From an uncultured Granulosicoccaceae bacterium (GTDB taxonomy: Bacteria > Pseudomonadota > Gammaproteobacteria > Granulosicoccales > Granulosicoccaceae): a DNA stretch of 64,000 bases. A model generated the notes under the pieces. The model searched no databases, was not told the DNA's origin, and worked only from the letters and a program-made list of their open reading frames with translations. Of the stretch, positions 1-8,432 are shown in pieces; the first letter of the stretch is position 1, and each line of letters begins with the position of its first letter. A program made the translations under genes and the position numbers. The stretch spans positions 1 to 64,000 of the forward strand of contig CALJNA010000020.1 of the NCBI GenBank assembly GCA_937981955.1, in the 5' to 3' direction.

Positions 1-663
1 AGTGGTCGAACCATGACGCGAGTTAGTACTGGCTTCTGTGTTCGAGTTGTTTTCCGACACTGGCTCATTCGCTGAGTTATGTGTTTCACCGCGTTCAGAT
101 TGCTCATCCGAATCTTGGGTCAAATTCTGTTGTTGCTGTTGCTCATGTTGGTTTTTATCGTCGTTTTTTCTTTCCCGATCCTGATCTGGTTGCTGGCGCA
201 TGTTTTCATTTCCAGCCACGTCGTAGAGATGCTGGTCCATGGTTTGCTCTTCGGTGTCACCAGGAATAAGTGGGAATATCTCTTCTGCAGTCAGGCCGGT
301 GTATTTGTCATTAAAAAGCGCACCTTCCGGTGCTTGCAACTGGTCTTCTTTTAGTAGTGCATTGACAGCGTGATCACACGCGATGTTCCAGCGATGAGGG
401 TCACGATGCTCGCGCCGCGCAAAGTGGGACAGGCCGCAATGCAGGGCGTCGTGTGCGAGTACGAACTGCACCTGACTTACGTTGAGGGGTTCAATAAAAT
501 CGGGGTTGTAATAAATAACGCGCGCATCGGTTGCGGTGGTTGGGCACCACGAAGCGTGTACCGGTTTTAACGGCAGTCGTAAAACCAGTGCTCCAAGGAA
601 TGGTTTGTCAAGAATCAAGCGAGTGCGGGCAGCCGCGAGTTTTCGCGACACTTTGTCGTTCAT
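1..663 (-). CDS. VWA-like metallopeptidase domain protein (DUF2201/COG3864 type), C-terminus cut by window edge
   Basis: The minus-strand frame is open from an ATG at 663 to the left edge, giving 221 codons with no stop. The visible part matches the N-terminal putative metallopeptidase domain of VWA-like proteins that pair with MoxR ATPases. Residues 71-84 read HDALHCGLSHFARR, the family's zinc-binding HExLH-type motif with Asp in place of the usual Glu. From about residue 140 the chain becomes a low-complexity linker rich in Q, N, D, E and S, which normally precedes the C-terminal VWA domain; that domain is outside the window. The start codon overlaps the stop of the ATPase gene (ATGA), so the two are translationally coupled. 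These pairs are thought to act as chaperone-like assembly or remodelling systems; the substrate is not known here. Confidence 0.82.
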   Translation of the reverse strand, partial: MNDKVSRKLAAARTRLILDKPFLGALVLRLPLKPVHASWCPTTATDARVIYYNPDFIEPLNVSQVQFVLAHDALHCGLSHFARREHRDPHRWNIACDHAVNALLKEDQLQAPEGALFNDKYTGLTAEEIFPLIPGDTEEQTMDQHLYDVAGNENMRQQPDQDRERKNDDKNQHEQQQQQNLTQDSDEQSERGETHNSANEPVSENNSNTEASTNSRHGSTT

Positions 664-1715
664 GTTTCGTCGTCGTCGAAGATCAGAACATCATAAACCT
701 GGTTGGCCCAAGCCTTGAACTGAGGCACTTTAAATAGTGGATCACCAATGGCTCGATGCATATCGGACACCAGCATGACGCCCATTTCGCGTTGCGGAAA
801 AGTAGAAGCGAAATCAAGAATATGACCAAGTTTGATGTTGGCATCGCCTTCGCTGCTTGCTTTCACCGCCTGACCCACAAGCGAGGAAGCCAATGCATAT
901 TGAAGGTCGATTGATTCAGGCACAGCGACTTGCCCACCGTTAACGATTGCATTAACGTCAGGCAGGTTATCAAGGTTATCAATGAACGCATTCAGTTCTA
1001 TACCAGCCGCATTACCGACGCAAGCCTGTAGCGCATTGGCCAGTACTACGCTTCCTGGTTCAAACTTCTGCAAGGCATGATGGGCAAACTTCCACGAGCG
1101 CGGTGTCGGGAAGGCGACAGGGTCCAGAGCCGGGTCGAAGTCAAATAACAGTTCAGGGCGAAAGCGAAGAAACGCAATAACGCGTTCGTCAATGGCATGC
1201 TGGTGTGCCCACACAACCCAATCGTCCAGATTGACATCAAAACTGAAATGCGTGAAACGATTCGCCAATGGTGTGGGCATGGAGTAGGTGACACCACGAT
1301 CTCCCTGTCTGTTTCCAGCAGCAAAAATAACCCAGGCTTCTGGCACGGTATATTCGCCGAGACAACGATCCAGAATAAGTTGATAGGCGGCTGCTGAGAC
1401 AGCTGGTGTAGCCGATGTTATTTCATCGAGAAACAAAATACCTGCTTCCCCGTGTCTTTCCAGATTCGGCAGCATGCGCGGCACTGCCCACTCAACAAGG
1501 CCATCAGTGCGAAATGGAATACCGCGAAGATCGCTTGGCTCAAGCTGCGATAAGCGAATATCAATCAATGGCACGGAATGTTTCGCTGCAACCTGAGCCA
1601 CTAGCTCAGATTTACCAACACCCGGCGGTCCCCAGATCATCACAGGCGTGTGATGACCATTTCGGGCACTGGAGAATTCGCTGTCTAGAATGATTTCTAA
1701 TTGGCTAGGGCGCAT
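660..1715 (-). CDS. MoxR-family AAA+ ATPase
   Basis: A 351-residue AAA+ ATPase of the MoxR type. Walker A is at residues 29-36 (GPPGVGKS), Walker B is ILFLDEITS near residue 95, and a sensor-1-like stretch (FAAGNRQGDRG) follows. The length is typical of single-domain MoxR ATPases that work with a VWA partner, and that partner follows at once with a 4-bp ATGA overlap. Such ATPases remodel or help mature enzyme complexes in the cytoplasm; the target cannot be read from this window. The start at 1715 gives the expected short N-terminus before the ATPase core. Confidence 0.88.
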   Translation of the reverse strand: MRPSQLEIILDSEFSSARNGHHTPVMIWGPPGVGKSELVAQVAAKHSVPLIDIRLSQLEPSDLRGIPFRTDGLVEWAVPRMLPNLERHGEAGILFLDEITSATPAVSAAAYQLILDRCLGEYTVPEAWVIFAAGNRQGDRGVTYSMPTPLANRFTHFSFDVNLDDWVVWAHQHAIDERVIAFLRFRPELLFDFDPALDPVAFPTPRSWKFAHHALQKFEPGSVVLANALQACVGNAAGIELNAFIDNLDNLPDVNAIVNGGQVAVPESIDLQYALASSLVGQAVKASSEGDANIKLGHILDFASTFPQREMGVMLVSDMHRAIGDPLFKVPQFKAWANQVYDVLIFDDDET

Positions 1716-2023
1716 GGGTTTGTAAATTGTAGTTACGCGTTAAATGGTTCTTATACGAGGACCGCAGCAGAAAGGGCCACCCGTTGACTTGTTAGCCTAC
1801 TGGATCTAAGCCAGCATGGGGAATTTACAGCGAGTGGCTGATAAAACGCGCGGATGTGGTGGGGGTGAAGAGCCGGAGGCCATCGTAGTGGTGGCCTCCG
1901 GGCCGGGAAGAAAGCCCGGTTTTATAAATCCAGATTAGCGAACCGAATTCATCAGTTTTTTCAATAAGCCTGATTCAAAAAACGGGAAATTGATCGGGTG
2001 AATCTGGTAAGTAGCAGTAAGGC
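1716..2023. other. Intergenic region with a strong palindrome
   Basis: There is no credible gene in this 308-bp gap, which separates the ATPase promoter side from the 3' end of the thioredoxin gene. It contains a 10-bp perfect inverted repeat (CCGGAGGCCA at 1873-1882 with TGGCCTCCGG at 1892-1901). A smaller GC hairpin at about 1902-1920 follows, then a short T run. The second element could act as a terminator for plus-strand transcripts, but no plus-strand gene lies upstream within the window. Confidence 0.4.
1873..1920. repeat. Double GC-rich hairpin
   Basis: Two adjacent stem-loops: a 10-bp perfect stem with a 9-nt loop (1873-1901), and a second stem of GCCGGG at 1902-1907 with CCCGGT at 1914-1919. 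The function is unknown: terminator, REP-like element or RNA structure. Confidence 0.4.
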
Positions 2024-2437
2024 TTAAGAATTTGCCAGCCCAAGTTCAAGCAGCGATTTGATTTCGTCGCTGCTGGTACCAGCCACAATTCTGCCTAGCT
2101 CTTCGGTGCCCTTTAAAAGAATCAGGGTTGAGCGGCGCGGGATATTTCTTGACTTTACCACTTCGTGTGAACCATAGGTATCCCAATCAACTTTGACAAA
2201 GCTGATGTTCTTATCAAAATCCGGGTTACCTGCTCGCAGCTCATCTATGATACGTTCCTGACGTTTGCAAGTGGAACACCACGTAGCGGCAAAGTCGACA
2301 AATACGGTTTCACCTGCGGCCAGCTTTTGTTCAATCAAGCCCGGCGTATAATCTGTCGTTTCGCCACTGGCGGCGATGAGCAATGAGGGTGCGGCGAGTA
2401 GTGTAGCTGCGCCAGTTAAAAAGTGTCGTCTGTTCAT
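2024..2437 (-). CDS. Exported thioredoxin-fold protein (Tat signal), CcdA partner
   Basis: A 137-residue thioredoxin-fold protein. The N-terminus is a twin-arginine-type signal (RRHFLTG followed by a hydrophobic stretch to about residue 24). The active site is WCSTCK near residue 54, in a context (VDFAATWCSTCKRQE) typical of DsbD gamma-domain-like or thiol:disulfide interchange thioredoxins. It lies 90 bp downstream of a CcdA-like gene on the same strand. Together they would move reducing equivalents across the membrane to periplasmic thiols. The substrate is not evident. Three 21-bp-spaced direct repeats sit just upstream of the start. Confidence 0.85.
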   Translation of the reverse strand: MNRRHFLTGAATLLAAPSLLIAASGETTDYTPGLIEQKLAAGETVFVDFAATWCSTCKRQERIIDELRAGNPDFDKNISFVKVDWDTYGSHEVVKSRNIPRRSTLILLKGTEELGRIVAGTSSDEIKSLLELGLANS

Positions 2438-2469
2438 GGTTCGTTCCTCGGTTGCTGTAAAAGAAAAAT

Positions 2470-2528
2470 GGCTTTCAGTTTAAATGCAATGGTTTTCAGT
2501 TTTGTAGTAATCGTTTTCAGTGTTGAAT
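2470..2528. repeat. Degenerate 21-bp direct repeats (three copies of TTTCAGT)
   Basis: TTTCAGT occurs three times with its C at 2476, 2497 and 2518, an exact 21-bp period (two DNA turns). Flanking bases are also partly conserved (GG[CT]TTTCAGTT). The array fills the gap between the ccdA-like stop and the thioredoxin start, so it could be a phased protein-binding site. Confidence 0.5.
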
Positions 2529-3241
2529 TAGAAATTTGTCGATAAGTCTTGAAACCAGTACGGTAGTACTGATACCAACCATGCTTCTATGACGTGATGA
2601 AATCTGAAAAATATCATGATGCCGACAAGCAGAAAAATGACGCCCATGATGGGTTTGGCTCTATGCGCTAATCCACGCATGCTGTTTGCCCTGCGTCTGA
2701 TTGCCTCTTGTGTTCCATAGCCCAGCGCGATGATTACCGTAGATATTCCGAAGCCAAAGCTAAGCATGATCAGAAAAGCCCATCCCAGATTTTGCCCCTG
2801 GCTTGCCAGAGATATTGCGCCGCCTAACGTTGGGCCTACACAAGGTGACCAAATGGCGCCTAGCAGCAATCCACCGATAAAATGCGTTTTGATGTTCGTT
2901 ATTGGCAGCTTGGACAAACTGCTGTCCGCATTGCTACTTACACCCGCCGTTGCCGTGGCAAAGGCTGTATTAAGTTGAGGGACAAGCAGTACGAGTCCGA
3001 ATATCATCATTAACACGGCCCCAATGCGAGCCATCAAGTCTTCGTTTAGTCCGATACTGTGGCCAAATACTGCGATTAGCATGCCGAGGCTGACAAATGA
3101 CAGACACATGCCTGCAGCGATAGCCAGTGGCCCGAACCTGCCAGCTTGCATGGCTGAAGCCAGAATGATTGGTAACACCGGCAGAACACACGGGTTTATC
3201 AGGGTCAGTAACCCAGCGAGATAGCCAAATAGTAATTCCAT
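2528..3241 (-). CDS. ccdA: CcdA/DsbD-type membrane electron-transfer protein
   Basis: A multi-pass inner-membrane protein of about 237 residues from this start. It carries the two conserved cysteine motifs of the family: NPCVLP in the first membrane segment and WSPCVGPTLGG in the fourth. It would carry electrons from cytoplasmic thioredoxin to the exported thioredoxin encoded next. The frame also has an ATG at 3277 preceded by a near-duplicate MELLF. I prefer 3241 because it puts NPCVLP at the usual distance from the N-terminus, but neither start has a clear ribosome-binding site. The gene is divergent from the hybrid kinase at 3441. Confidence 0.85.
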   Translation of the reverse strand: MELLFGYLAGLLTLINPCVLPVLPIILASAMQAGRFGPLAIAAGMCLSFVSLGMLIAVFGHSIGLNEDLMARIGAVLMMIFGLVLLVPQLNTAFATATAGVSSNADSSLSKLPITNIKTHFIGGLLLGAIWSPCVGPTLGGAISLASQGQNLGWAFLIMLSFGFGISTVIIALGYGTQEAIRRRANSMRGLAHRAKPIMGVIFLLVGIMIFFRFHHVIEAWLVSVLPYWFQDLSTNF

Positions 3242-3440
3242 CGCACTATCGATTCTGGTCCGAAATAAAAGTTCCATCTGGCTTGGTTAGATTTGTGCGT
3301 GCCAGCTGTAAAAAACACCTGACAAAGCTCACACTAATGCCGACGATGGTGAAATATTACCGGCAATAAGTGCCTTTTTGTATGGCTGCGGGTATATTAG
3401 CGTCAACTTTGAAACTAGCACGTTAAGCCGTTCGGACATT

Positions 3441-5198
3441 ATGTCGGAAGTACTAATCAATGACCGGGTGGCAATCGCCCAAACGCGTGTTCTACTTGAT
3501 AGCGTCAGAATAAATGCCATAGCAAGTTTCCTAACTGCAACGGCAGTTGTTGTGCTTGTCAGCCAGGAACATACGCTGTCTTTTTTAGTCCCCTGGTTTA
3601 TTATTTTTACACTGATTATTCTTGCAAGATTTCTGCACTCGCGCTCCATAGCTAAATTAGAACTGAGTGTGGATAACTATAAACGAGTGTTGATTGCACT
3701 CACCGGGTTTTCTGTGCTAACGGGCAGCGCCTGGGGAATCCTCGGATATTTCAGTATTGAAGATGAGAAGCTCGTAACAAGCCTGATCGTATTAATGGTT
3801 TTTACCGGCCTGGTCGCCAATGCCGCTGCAACGCTTGCTGCCAGTTTACCGGTGTGCATCGGCTTTATCGTGCCGATATTACTCCCTGCCGCAATAAAAT
3901 TTTATTCGTTTGGTGAAGCGCAGTTTTACTGGGTTACGGCTTTGATTTTTCTGTACCTCACCATTACTTTGATCAACATTAGAAGATTCCGTGAGTCATT
4001 TCGACAATCCATTGAACTGAGGTTCGAAAATCTCGGTCTCATAGAAGGTTTGAAAACAGAGAATGCAAAAACTCAAGCTGCCTTGGAAAATGCAGAACAA
4101 GCCAATATGGCCAAGTCGCGTTTTTTTGCGGCTGCCAGTCATGATCTTCGACAACCTCTGCAGTCGCTCAGCATGTTTACTGCAACACTTGCCACAGAGA
4201 ATCGCGATACCTCGCAACAAAAAATTGTCGGTCAAATCGAGAACTCAGTAAGGTCTCTCGAAGGCCTGTTTAATTCATTGCTGGACATATCATCGCTGGA
4301 CGCGGGTACGCTCAAATTTCAGAAGCAACATGTCTCCTTGCAGGTTCTTGTTAATCCGATCGCTCAGGAGTTTAAGGAGCAAGCTAGCTTGAAGTCGCTG
4401 TCATTTGATGTAGATGTTGGAGACGATGCGGTATTCACCGATCCGGTTTTGTTTGGTCGACTAATGCGAAATTTAATTGAAAACGCAATACGCTATACAA
4501 AGAGTGGTGGAATAACCATTCATAGTGAGATTGCAGATGATCATATTCAACTTTCCGTTATTGACACCGGCGTTGGTATTTCAACTGACATGCAATCCCG
4601 GGTTTTCGATGAGTTTTTTCAGTTAAATAATCCGGAACGCGATCGAACCAAAGGGCTGGGTTTAGGTCTGTCAATTGTCCAGAGAATTTGCCGTTTGCTG
4701 GATATAAAGCTTAACCTTGTGTCAATAGTTGATCGAGGTACAGCGTTTTCGGTTGATGTTGAGCTTGGAGACGCTAGCTTACTAACGCAACAATCTGAAA
4801 GCGATGCTGACTACTCTGCAGTAGCACAGCTCTTCGTTATTATTGTTGATGATGAGGAAGACGCCAGATTGTCTTTAGAGGGGTTACTTCTTGCCTGGGG
4901 TTGTGAGGTAATGGTTGCCGGTTCCGGGGAAGAGGCGGTTAAGCAATTAACGGAATACGACACCATTCCGGATGTTTTAATCTCCGACTACCGATTGCGA
5001 AATAATGAAACCGGTCGCGACGCGATGATGCGTATTCGCGAATATTGTGGTAACTATTTACCTACTATTATCGTCACGGGCGATATCGCCCCTGATCGAC
5101 TGATTGAAATTGATAAGCTAAATGTGCCTGTACTGCACAAGCCTTGCAGTCCGGAACGACTTCGCTCGCTATTGCACAACGTCGCTATTTCGCGCTAG
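3441..5198 (+). CDS. Hybrid sensor histidine kinase with C-terminal receiver domain
   Basis: A membrane sensor kinase of about 585 residues. Six hydrophobic segments fill roughly residues 25-180 without a large periplasmic loop. A short coiled linker and a HisKA domain follow, with the phospho-accepting His in AASHDLRQPLQSL (about residue 234). The HATPase_c domain has ENAIRYT, DTGVGIS and GLGLGLSI. The C-terminal receiver domain has VDDEEDA and the phospho-Asp in LISDYRL. The ATG at 3441 is chosen over one 63 bp upstream because it starts just before the conserved region. This orphan type usually signals to LuxR-type regulators encoded elsewhere. A second kinase of the same architecture class is at 45642-47525. 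Confidence 0.88.
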   Translation: MSEVLINDRVAIAQTRVLLDSVRINAIASFLTATAVVVLVSQEHTLSFLVPWFIIFTLIILARFLHSRSIAKLELSVDNYKRVLIALTGFSVLTGSAWGILGYFSIEDEKLVTSLIVLMVFTGLVANAAATLAASLPVCIGFIVPILLPAAIKFYSFGEAQFYWVTALIFLYLTITLINIRRFRESFRQSIELRFENLGLIEGLKTENAKTQAALENAEQANMAKSRFFAAASHDLRQPLQSLSMFTATLATENRDTSQQKIVGQIENSVRSLEGLFNSLLDISSLDAGTLKFQKQHVSLQVLVNPIAQEFKEQASLKSLSFDVDVGDDAVFTDPVLFGRLMRNLIENAIRYTKSGGITIHSEIADDHIQLSVIDTGVGISTDMQSRVFDEFFQLNNPERDRTKGLGLGLSIVQRICRLLDIKLNLVSIVDRGTAFSVDVELGDASLLTQQSESDADYSAVAQLFVIIVDDEEDARLSLEGLLLAWGCEVMVAGSGEEAVKQLTEYDTIPDVLISDYRLRNNETGRDAMMRIREYCGNYLPTIIVTGDIAPDRLIEIDKLNVPVLHKPCSPERLRSLLHNVAISR

Positions 5199-5279
5199 AA
5201 ACCATCAATTATTATCCGTTTGTCATTTTTCCCGACTGTGTGCGTTATTGCTATCAGGCACACACAAGAAAATAACCCT

Positions 5280-5735
5280 ATGGTCAATCCGTTCGGTGCA
5301 ATATTGAGCACAAGTTACCCCGATTTTAAGCAAATGGGCTTCAAAATCATACGTGATGAAGACTACGACACGATCATGCGATCGGCAGAGAACACCATCG
5401 CAGTCTCTGTCGAAAGATATGCTCCTGCGGACATATGTTTAAGCTTTATCGACGACGATAGTGAGGTTTATCCATTGTCCAGCATAAGGGCATTGATCGA
5501 TTCAGCGCAGTATCGTAAGGACACTGCAAAGCTGATAGAGATTAGGTGCGAGTATGGTTTGCAAGACGGTAGCAAAGGCATGGCGGTTTTTCGTCAGGGT
5601 GTCAAGTTGCATACCCATACGTATATCGCGATGGCAACCCGTTTTTTACAGTCACATTTGCACAATATCAATTTCAAAAAAGATGAATTTAGATTGAAGT
5701 TGATGGCAGATTCGAGCAATACTGTCCTGTATTAG
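5280..5735 (+). CDS. Conserved-looking hypothetical protein, 151 aa
   Basis: I do not recognise this protein. It is soluble, with mixed alpha/beta character and no signal peptide or membrane segment. From the ATG at 5280 it has 151 residues; the frame is open upstream to a TTG at 5220, which would add an unconvincing hydrophobic lead. It lies between the hybrid kinase and the aldo/keto reductase on the same strand, 81 bp after the kinase stop. It contains one acidic patch (FIDDDSE) and no recognisable catalytic motif. It could be an output or accessory protein of the kinase, but that is only positional inference. Confidence 0.6.
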   Translation: MVNPFGAILSTSYPDFKQMGFKIIRDEDYDTIMRSAENTIAVSVERYAPADICLSFIDDDSEVYPLSSIRALIDSAQYRKDTAKLIEIRCEYGLQDGSKGMAVFRQGVKLHTHTYIAMATRFLQSHLHNINFKKDEFRLKLMADSSNTVLY

Positions 5736-5751
5736 CAATAACGTTTCTCGG

Positions 5752-6744
5752 GTGTCAGCTTTGCATAGAAGAAAACTTGCAGCAGATTTGGAAGTCTCGG
5801 CATTGGGTCTGGGCTGTATGGGTATGAGTGAGTTCTATGGGCCATATGATGACTCGGAGTCTTTACGTGTGTTGCATCGAGCGGCTGAACTTGGTGTCAC
5901 CTTTCTTGATACCGCAGAGACTTACGGCTCCTATCATAATGAAGAGCTGGTCGGTCGCTTCTTAAAACAAACCGACTACCCGGTTGAAATAGCCACCAAG
6001 TTTGGCATTGTCAGAAAACCCGGTGAATACAAACGGGTTATTGATAACAGCGAAAAGTACACAAAATCTGCATGTGAAGGGTCGCTTAAACGACTTGGTG
6101 TGGATTGTATCGATTTGTATTACGTGCATCGCATCGACCGTAGTCAACCCATTGAAGAAGTTATGTCTACGCTTTCTACACTCGTGAAAGAAGGCAAGAT
6201 TCGACATATTGGCTTGTGTGAGGTAAGTGCTGATACCTTGCGCCGAGCACATGCTGTGCATCCGGTGTCGGCGGTTCAAACCGAGTATTCGCTGTGGACG
6301 CGCGATGTTGAGGCCGATGTATTGCCTGTATGTAAAGAGCTTGGCGTTGGCTTCGTTCCGTACTCACCGCTGGGGCGAGGGTTTCTGACAGGGAGCTATG
6401 ATCAATCTACGCAAATTCCTGATGATGATTTTCGCGCCAACCTGCCACGATTTTCCAGTGACAGCATTGCTAAAAATCTGGCTATAGTCGAATGTATTGA
6501 CGTGCTGGCAAAACGGTTGCAGTGCACCAAGGCCCAGATTGCATTGGCGTGGTTACTTTCGCGAGGAGAATCTATCGTTCCTATTCCGGGTACCAGACGA
6601 ATTCAGTATCTCGAAGAGAATGTGGCGTCTGAAAGTGTCACCTTAAGTAAAACTGATTTGAATGAATTGGAATCGGCACTGGACAAGATAACCATAGTTG
6701 GCGAGCGTTACACCGAAGAGGGAATGAAAGGTCTAAACGCCTGA
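5752..6744 (+). CDS. Aldo/keto reductase
   Basis: A 330-residue AKR-superfamily oxidoreductase with the standard TIM-barrel signature. LGLGCMGMS is near the N-terminus. The catalytic tetrad is visible as Asp and Tyr in DTAETYG, Lys in ATKFG and His in YYVHRID. An NADPH-binding tail includes PIPGTRRIQYLEEN. It would reduce carbonyl compounds with NADPH in the cytoplasm; the substrate cannot be told. It starts with GTG at 5752, 16 bp after the upstream hypothetical gene. The length is normal for the AKR11/12/13-like group. Confidence 0.9.
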   Translation: MSALHRRKLAADLEVSALGLGCMGMSEFYGPYDDSESLRVLHRAAELGVTFLDTAETYGSYHNEELVGRFLKQTDYPVEIATKFGIVRKPGEYKRVIDNSEKYTKSACEGSLKRLGVDCIDLYYVHRIDRSQPIEEVMSTLSTLVKEGKIRHIGLCEVSADTLRRAHAVHPVSAVQTEYSLWTRDVEADVLPVCKELGVGFVPYSPLGRGFLTGSYDQSTQIPDDDFRANLPRFSSDSIAKNLAIVECIDVLAKRLQCTKAQIALAWLLSRGESIVPIPGTRRIQYLEENVASESVTLSKTDLNELESALDKITIVGERYTEEGMKGLNA

Positions 6745-6815
6745 ATTGGTTTTATACCAGAACTCATTATTCTGACTATTGGCCAAACCAATAAAACCGG
6801 CCTATGACTGACAGC

Positions 6816-7646
6816 TTACTGCTGATTCTGTGATAACTGGTAGTTAAACACAACACCCATAAACAACTGAAGAGTGCTACCGCGCTTGGTTATTGGGCTT
6901 TGCGCTGCATCGCCCTGTAGTTTTGATAACGAGGTTATGCTGGTAACAGACCATTTTTTGTTTAATCCTTTGGCGATAATCAGGGTTAAACCTGTGCTTT
7001 GCAGGCCGCCTTTTGCACTAAACGCTGACAAGCCCGATGCCGCTGCTGCCTCGTCGCTGATACCGAAAAAAGATTGTTGATAATTTTCGTCTGAAAAGTT
7101 TGAACCCAACGATGTGATCACTCGAAGTTGTTGGTTAATCGGAGTAACCACAGCCACCGAACTGGAAAAACTGGAGCCACCATGTCCATCGCCGACATCG
7201 GTTAGTGCGCTGATTTTACCGGTTAAAATACTGTCTGAATTCAATCCGAGAACCCGTAACGGAATACCTGAGCCCAAAAACCAACCAAACTCCGCCGAAC
7301 CCTCTACTTCAGGCAGTCTTGCAACCTGTGAATCTTTCAAGTCGTTCGAACGGCCCGTTTGATATTTCAGTATGGGGCCGGTATCAATGCGTCGACTTTT
7401 GATCAAATCGACTTTAACCCCAATTTGTTCGCTGGAAATCTTGCCTATACGTGCATCGTATGAAAATGATGCCATGGGAATAATCCGGTGATCATCACTG
7501 CCTGTGTAGTCGGGGGCCCGACCAATGCCAATCCCGATTGAGTTTGCCTCTGCGATAGAACTTAATATTGAGTAGTAAACCACCAGACTCAGCACGGCGA
7601 CGTATGTGACCCGTCTTGTAGTCGATAGGGTATGCATTGATGGCAT
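6816..7646 (-). CDS. MipA/OmpV-family outer-membrane protein
   Basis: A 276-residue protein with an N-terminal signal segment (about residues 12-34) followed by the family's opening motif GIGIGRAPDYTGSDDHR. Alternating beta-strand-like segments and a C-terminal aromatic-rich strand (MGVVFNYQLSQNQQ) fit a small beta-barrel. MipA/OmpV proteins are outer-membrane barrels, sometimes scaffolds for murein enzymes; the specific role here is unknown. It lies 12 bp downstream of a membrane zinc peptidase gene on the same strand and is probably co-transcribed. The start at 7646 has AGGAAAA about 9 bp upstream. Confidence 0.82.
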   Translation of the reverse strand: MPSMHTLSTTRRVTYVAVLSLVVYYSILSSIAEANSIGIGIGRAPDYTGSDDHRIIPMASFSYDARIGKISSEQIGVKVDLIKSRRIDTGPILKYQTGRSNDLKDSQVARLPEVEGSAEFGWFLGSGIPLRVLGLNSDSILTGKISALTDVGDGHGGSSFSSSVAVVTPINQQLRVITSLGSNFSDENYQQSFFGISDEAAAASGLSAFSAKGGLQSTGLTLIIAKGLNKKWSVTSITSLSKLQGDAAQSPITKRGSTLQLFMGVVFNYQLSQNQQ

Positions 7647-7658
7647 GTTGTCGTTTTC

Positions 7659-8345
7659 CTAACGTCTGAGTATTAGCCACCAACGGCCAACGTTGACCAG
7701 GTCGCCAAGTGCGCGCGCAAAATAGGTAAAGGCAGCTGCTTTGAGCACCGATCGTACTGCGGGTAAATCTTTTTCTTCGACGTACTCGCCCTGAGTCAGG
7801 ATTGGCAGTGCTTTTCCAAAGCTTGCATCCCACTCTTCTGGAAGCACAATTAAATACAACAGTGCGCCGATCAATTGCAACACGACGCTTAAGGCGATAA
7901 AAAGAAATATTGCCGTAGGAGAGCGTAGCAGAATGCCAGCGAACGGTAATGCATATACCATGAGGACCCCGGCCTTTTTAAACAAGGATGCTACGGGCAG
8001 ATACTTGGTCCGTAATTTGGAAATAACCTCTTCGCGACCGAATTGAATGGCATGTCCGACTTCATGGGTAGCAACTGCCACCGCTGTAATAGATTTGCCA
8101 TTGAAGATCGACGGGCTAAGTCGGACCGCTTTATCAACGGTGTCGTAGTGATCAGCCCCTTCCTTTGTTTCTTCAACCTTGACGTTTTCAAGATCAAAAC
8201 GCTTTAGTAGATGCGCAGCAAGCTCACCACCGGTACCGGCAAGATCGTCGCGTTGTACAGCGTGTCGCTTGAGCACAATGCGAACCCACAGGCTTGGCAG
8301 CAATGCCAGAAGAAGTAACAGTACAGTCAGAATGATGTAGGGCAT
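7659..8345 (-). CDS. Membrane zinc metallopeptidase (YugP/Zn_peptidase_2 family)
   Basis: A 228-residue inner-membrane protease. It has an N-terminal membrane segment (residues 1-22), a cytoplasmic domain with the zinc site HEVGHAIQ (about residues 94-101), and two or three further hydrophobic segments. The C-terminal Glu/Asp-rich portion (LPEEWDASFGKALPIL) is characteristic of the family. Target proteins are unknown. It is the first gene of a likely two-gene unit with the MipA/OmpV gene. It is divergent from the MmgE/PrpD gene. Confidence 0.88.
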   Translation of the reverse strand: MPYIILTVLLLLLALLPSLWVRIVLKRHAVQRDDLAGTGGELAAHLLKRFDLENVKVEETKEGADHYDTVDKAVRLSPSIFNGKSITAVAVATHEVGHAIQFGREEVISKLRTKYLPVASLFKKAGVLMVYALPFAGILLRSPTAIFLFIALSVVLQLIGALLYLIVLPEEWDASFGKALPILTQGEYVEEKDLPAVRSVLKAAAFTYFARALGDLVNVGRWWLILRR

Positions 8346-8432
8346 GGTTTGCGCATTTTACTTCAATTTCCATGACATGCCGTGCGTAAATAAGCGCTAT
8401 TATCAACCTGGGTACTAACCGGAAAAGTGATC

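Noticed and set aside
6816-7646. Several plus-strand frames opposite the MipA/OmpV gene.
   Set aside because: Antisense shadows; the minus-strand protein has a signal peptide and family motif.
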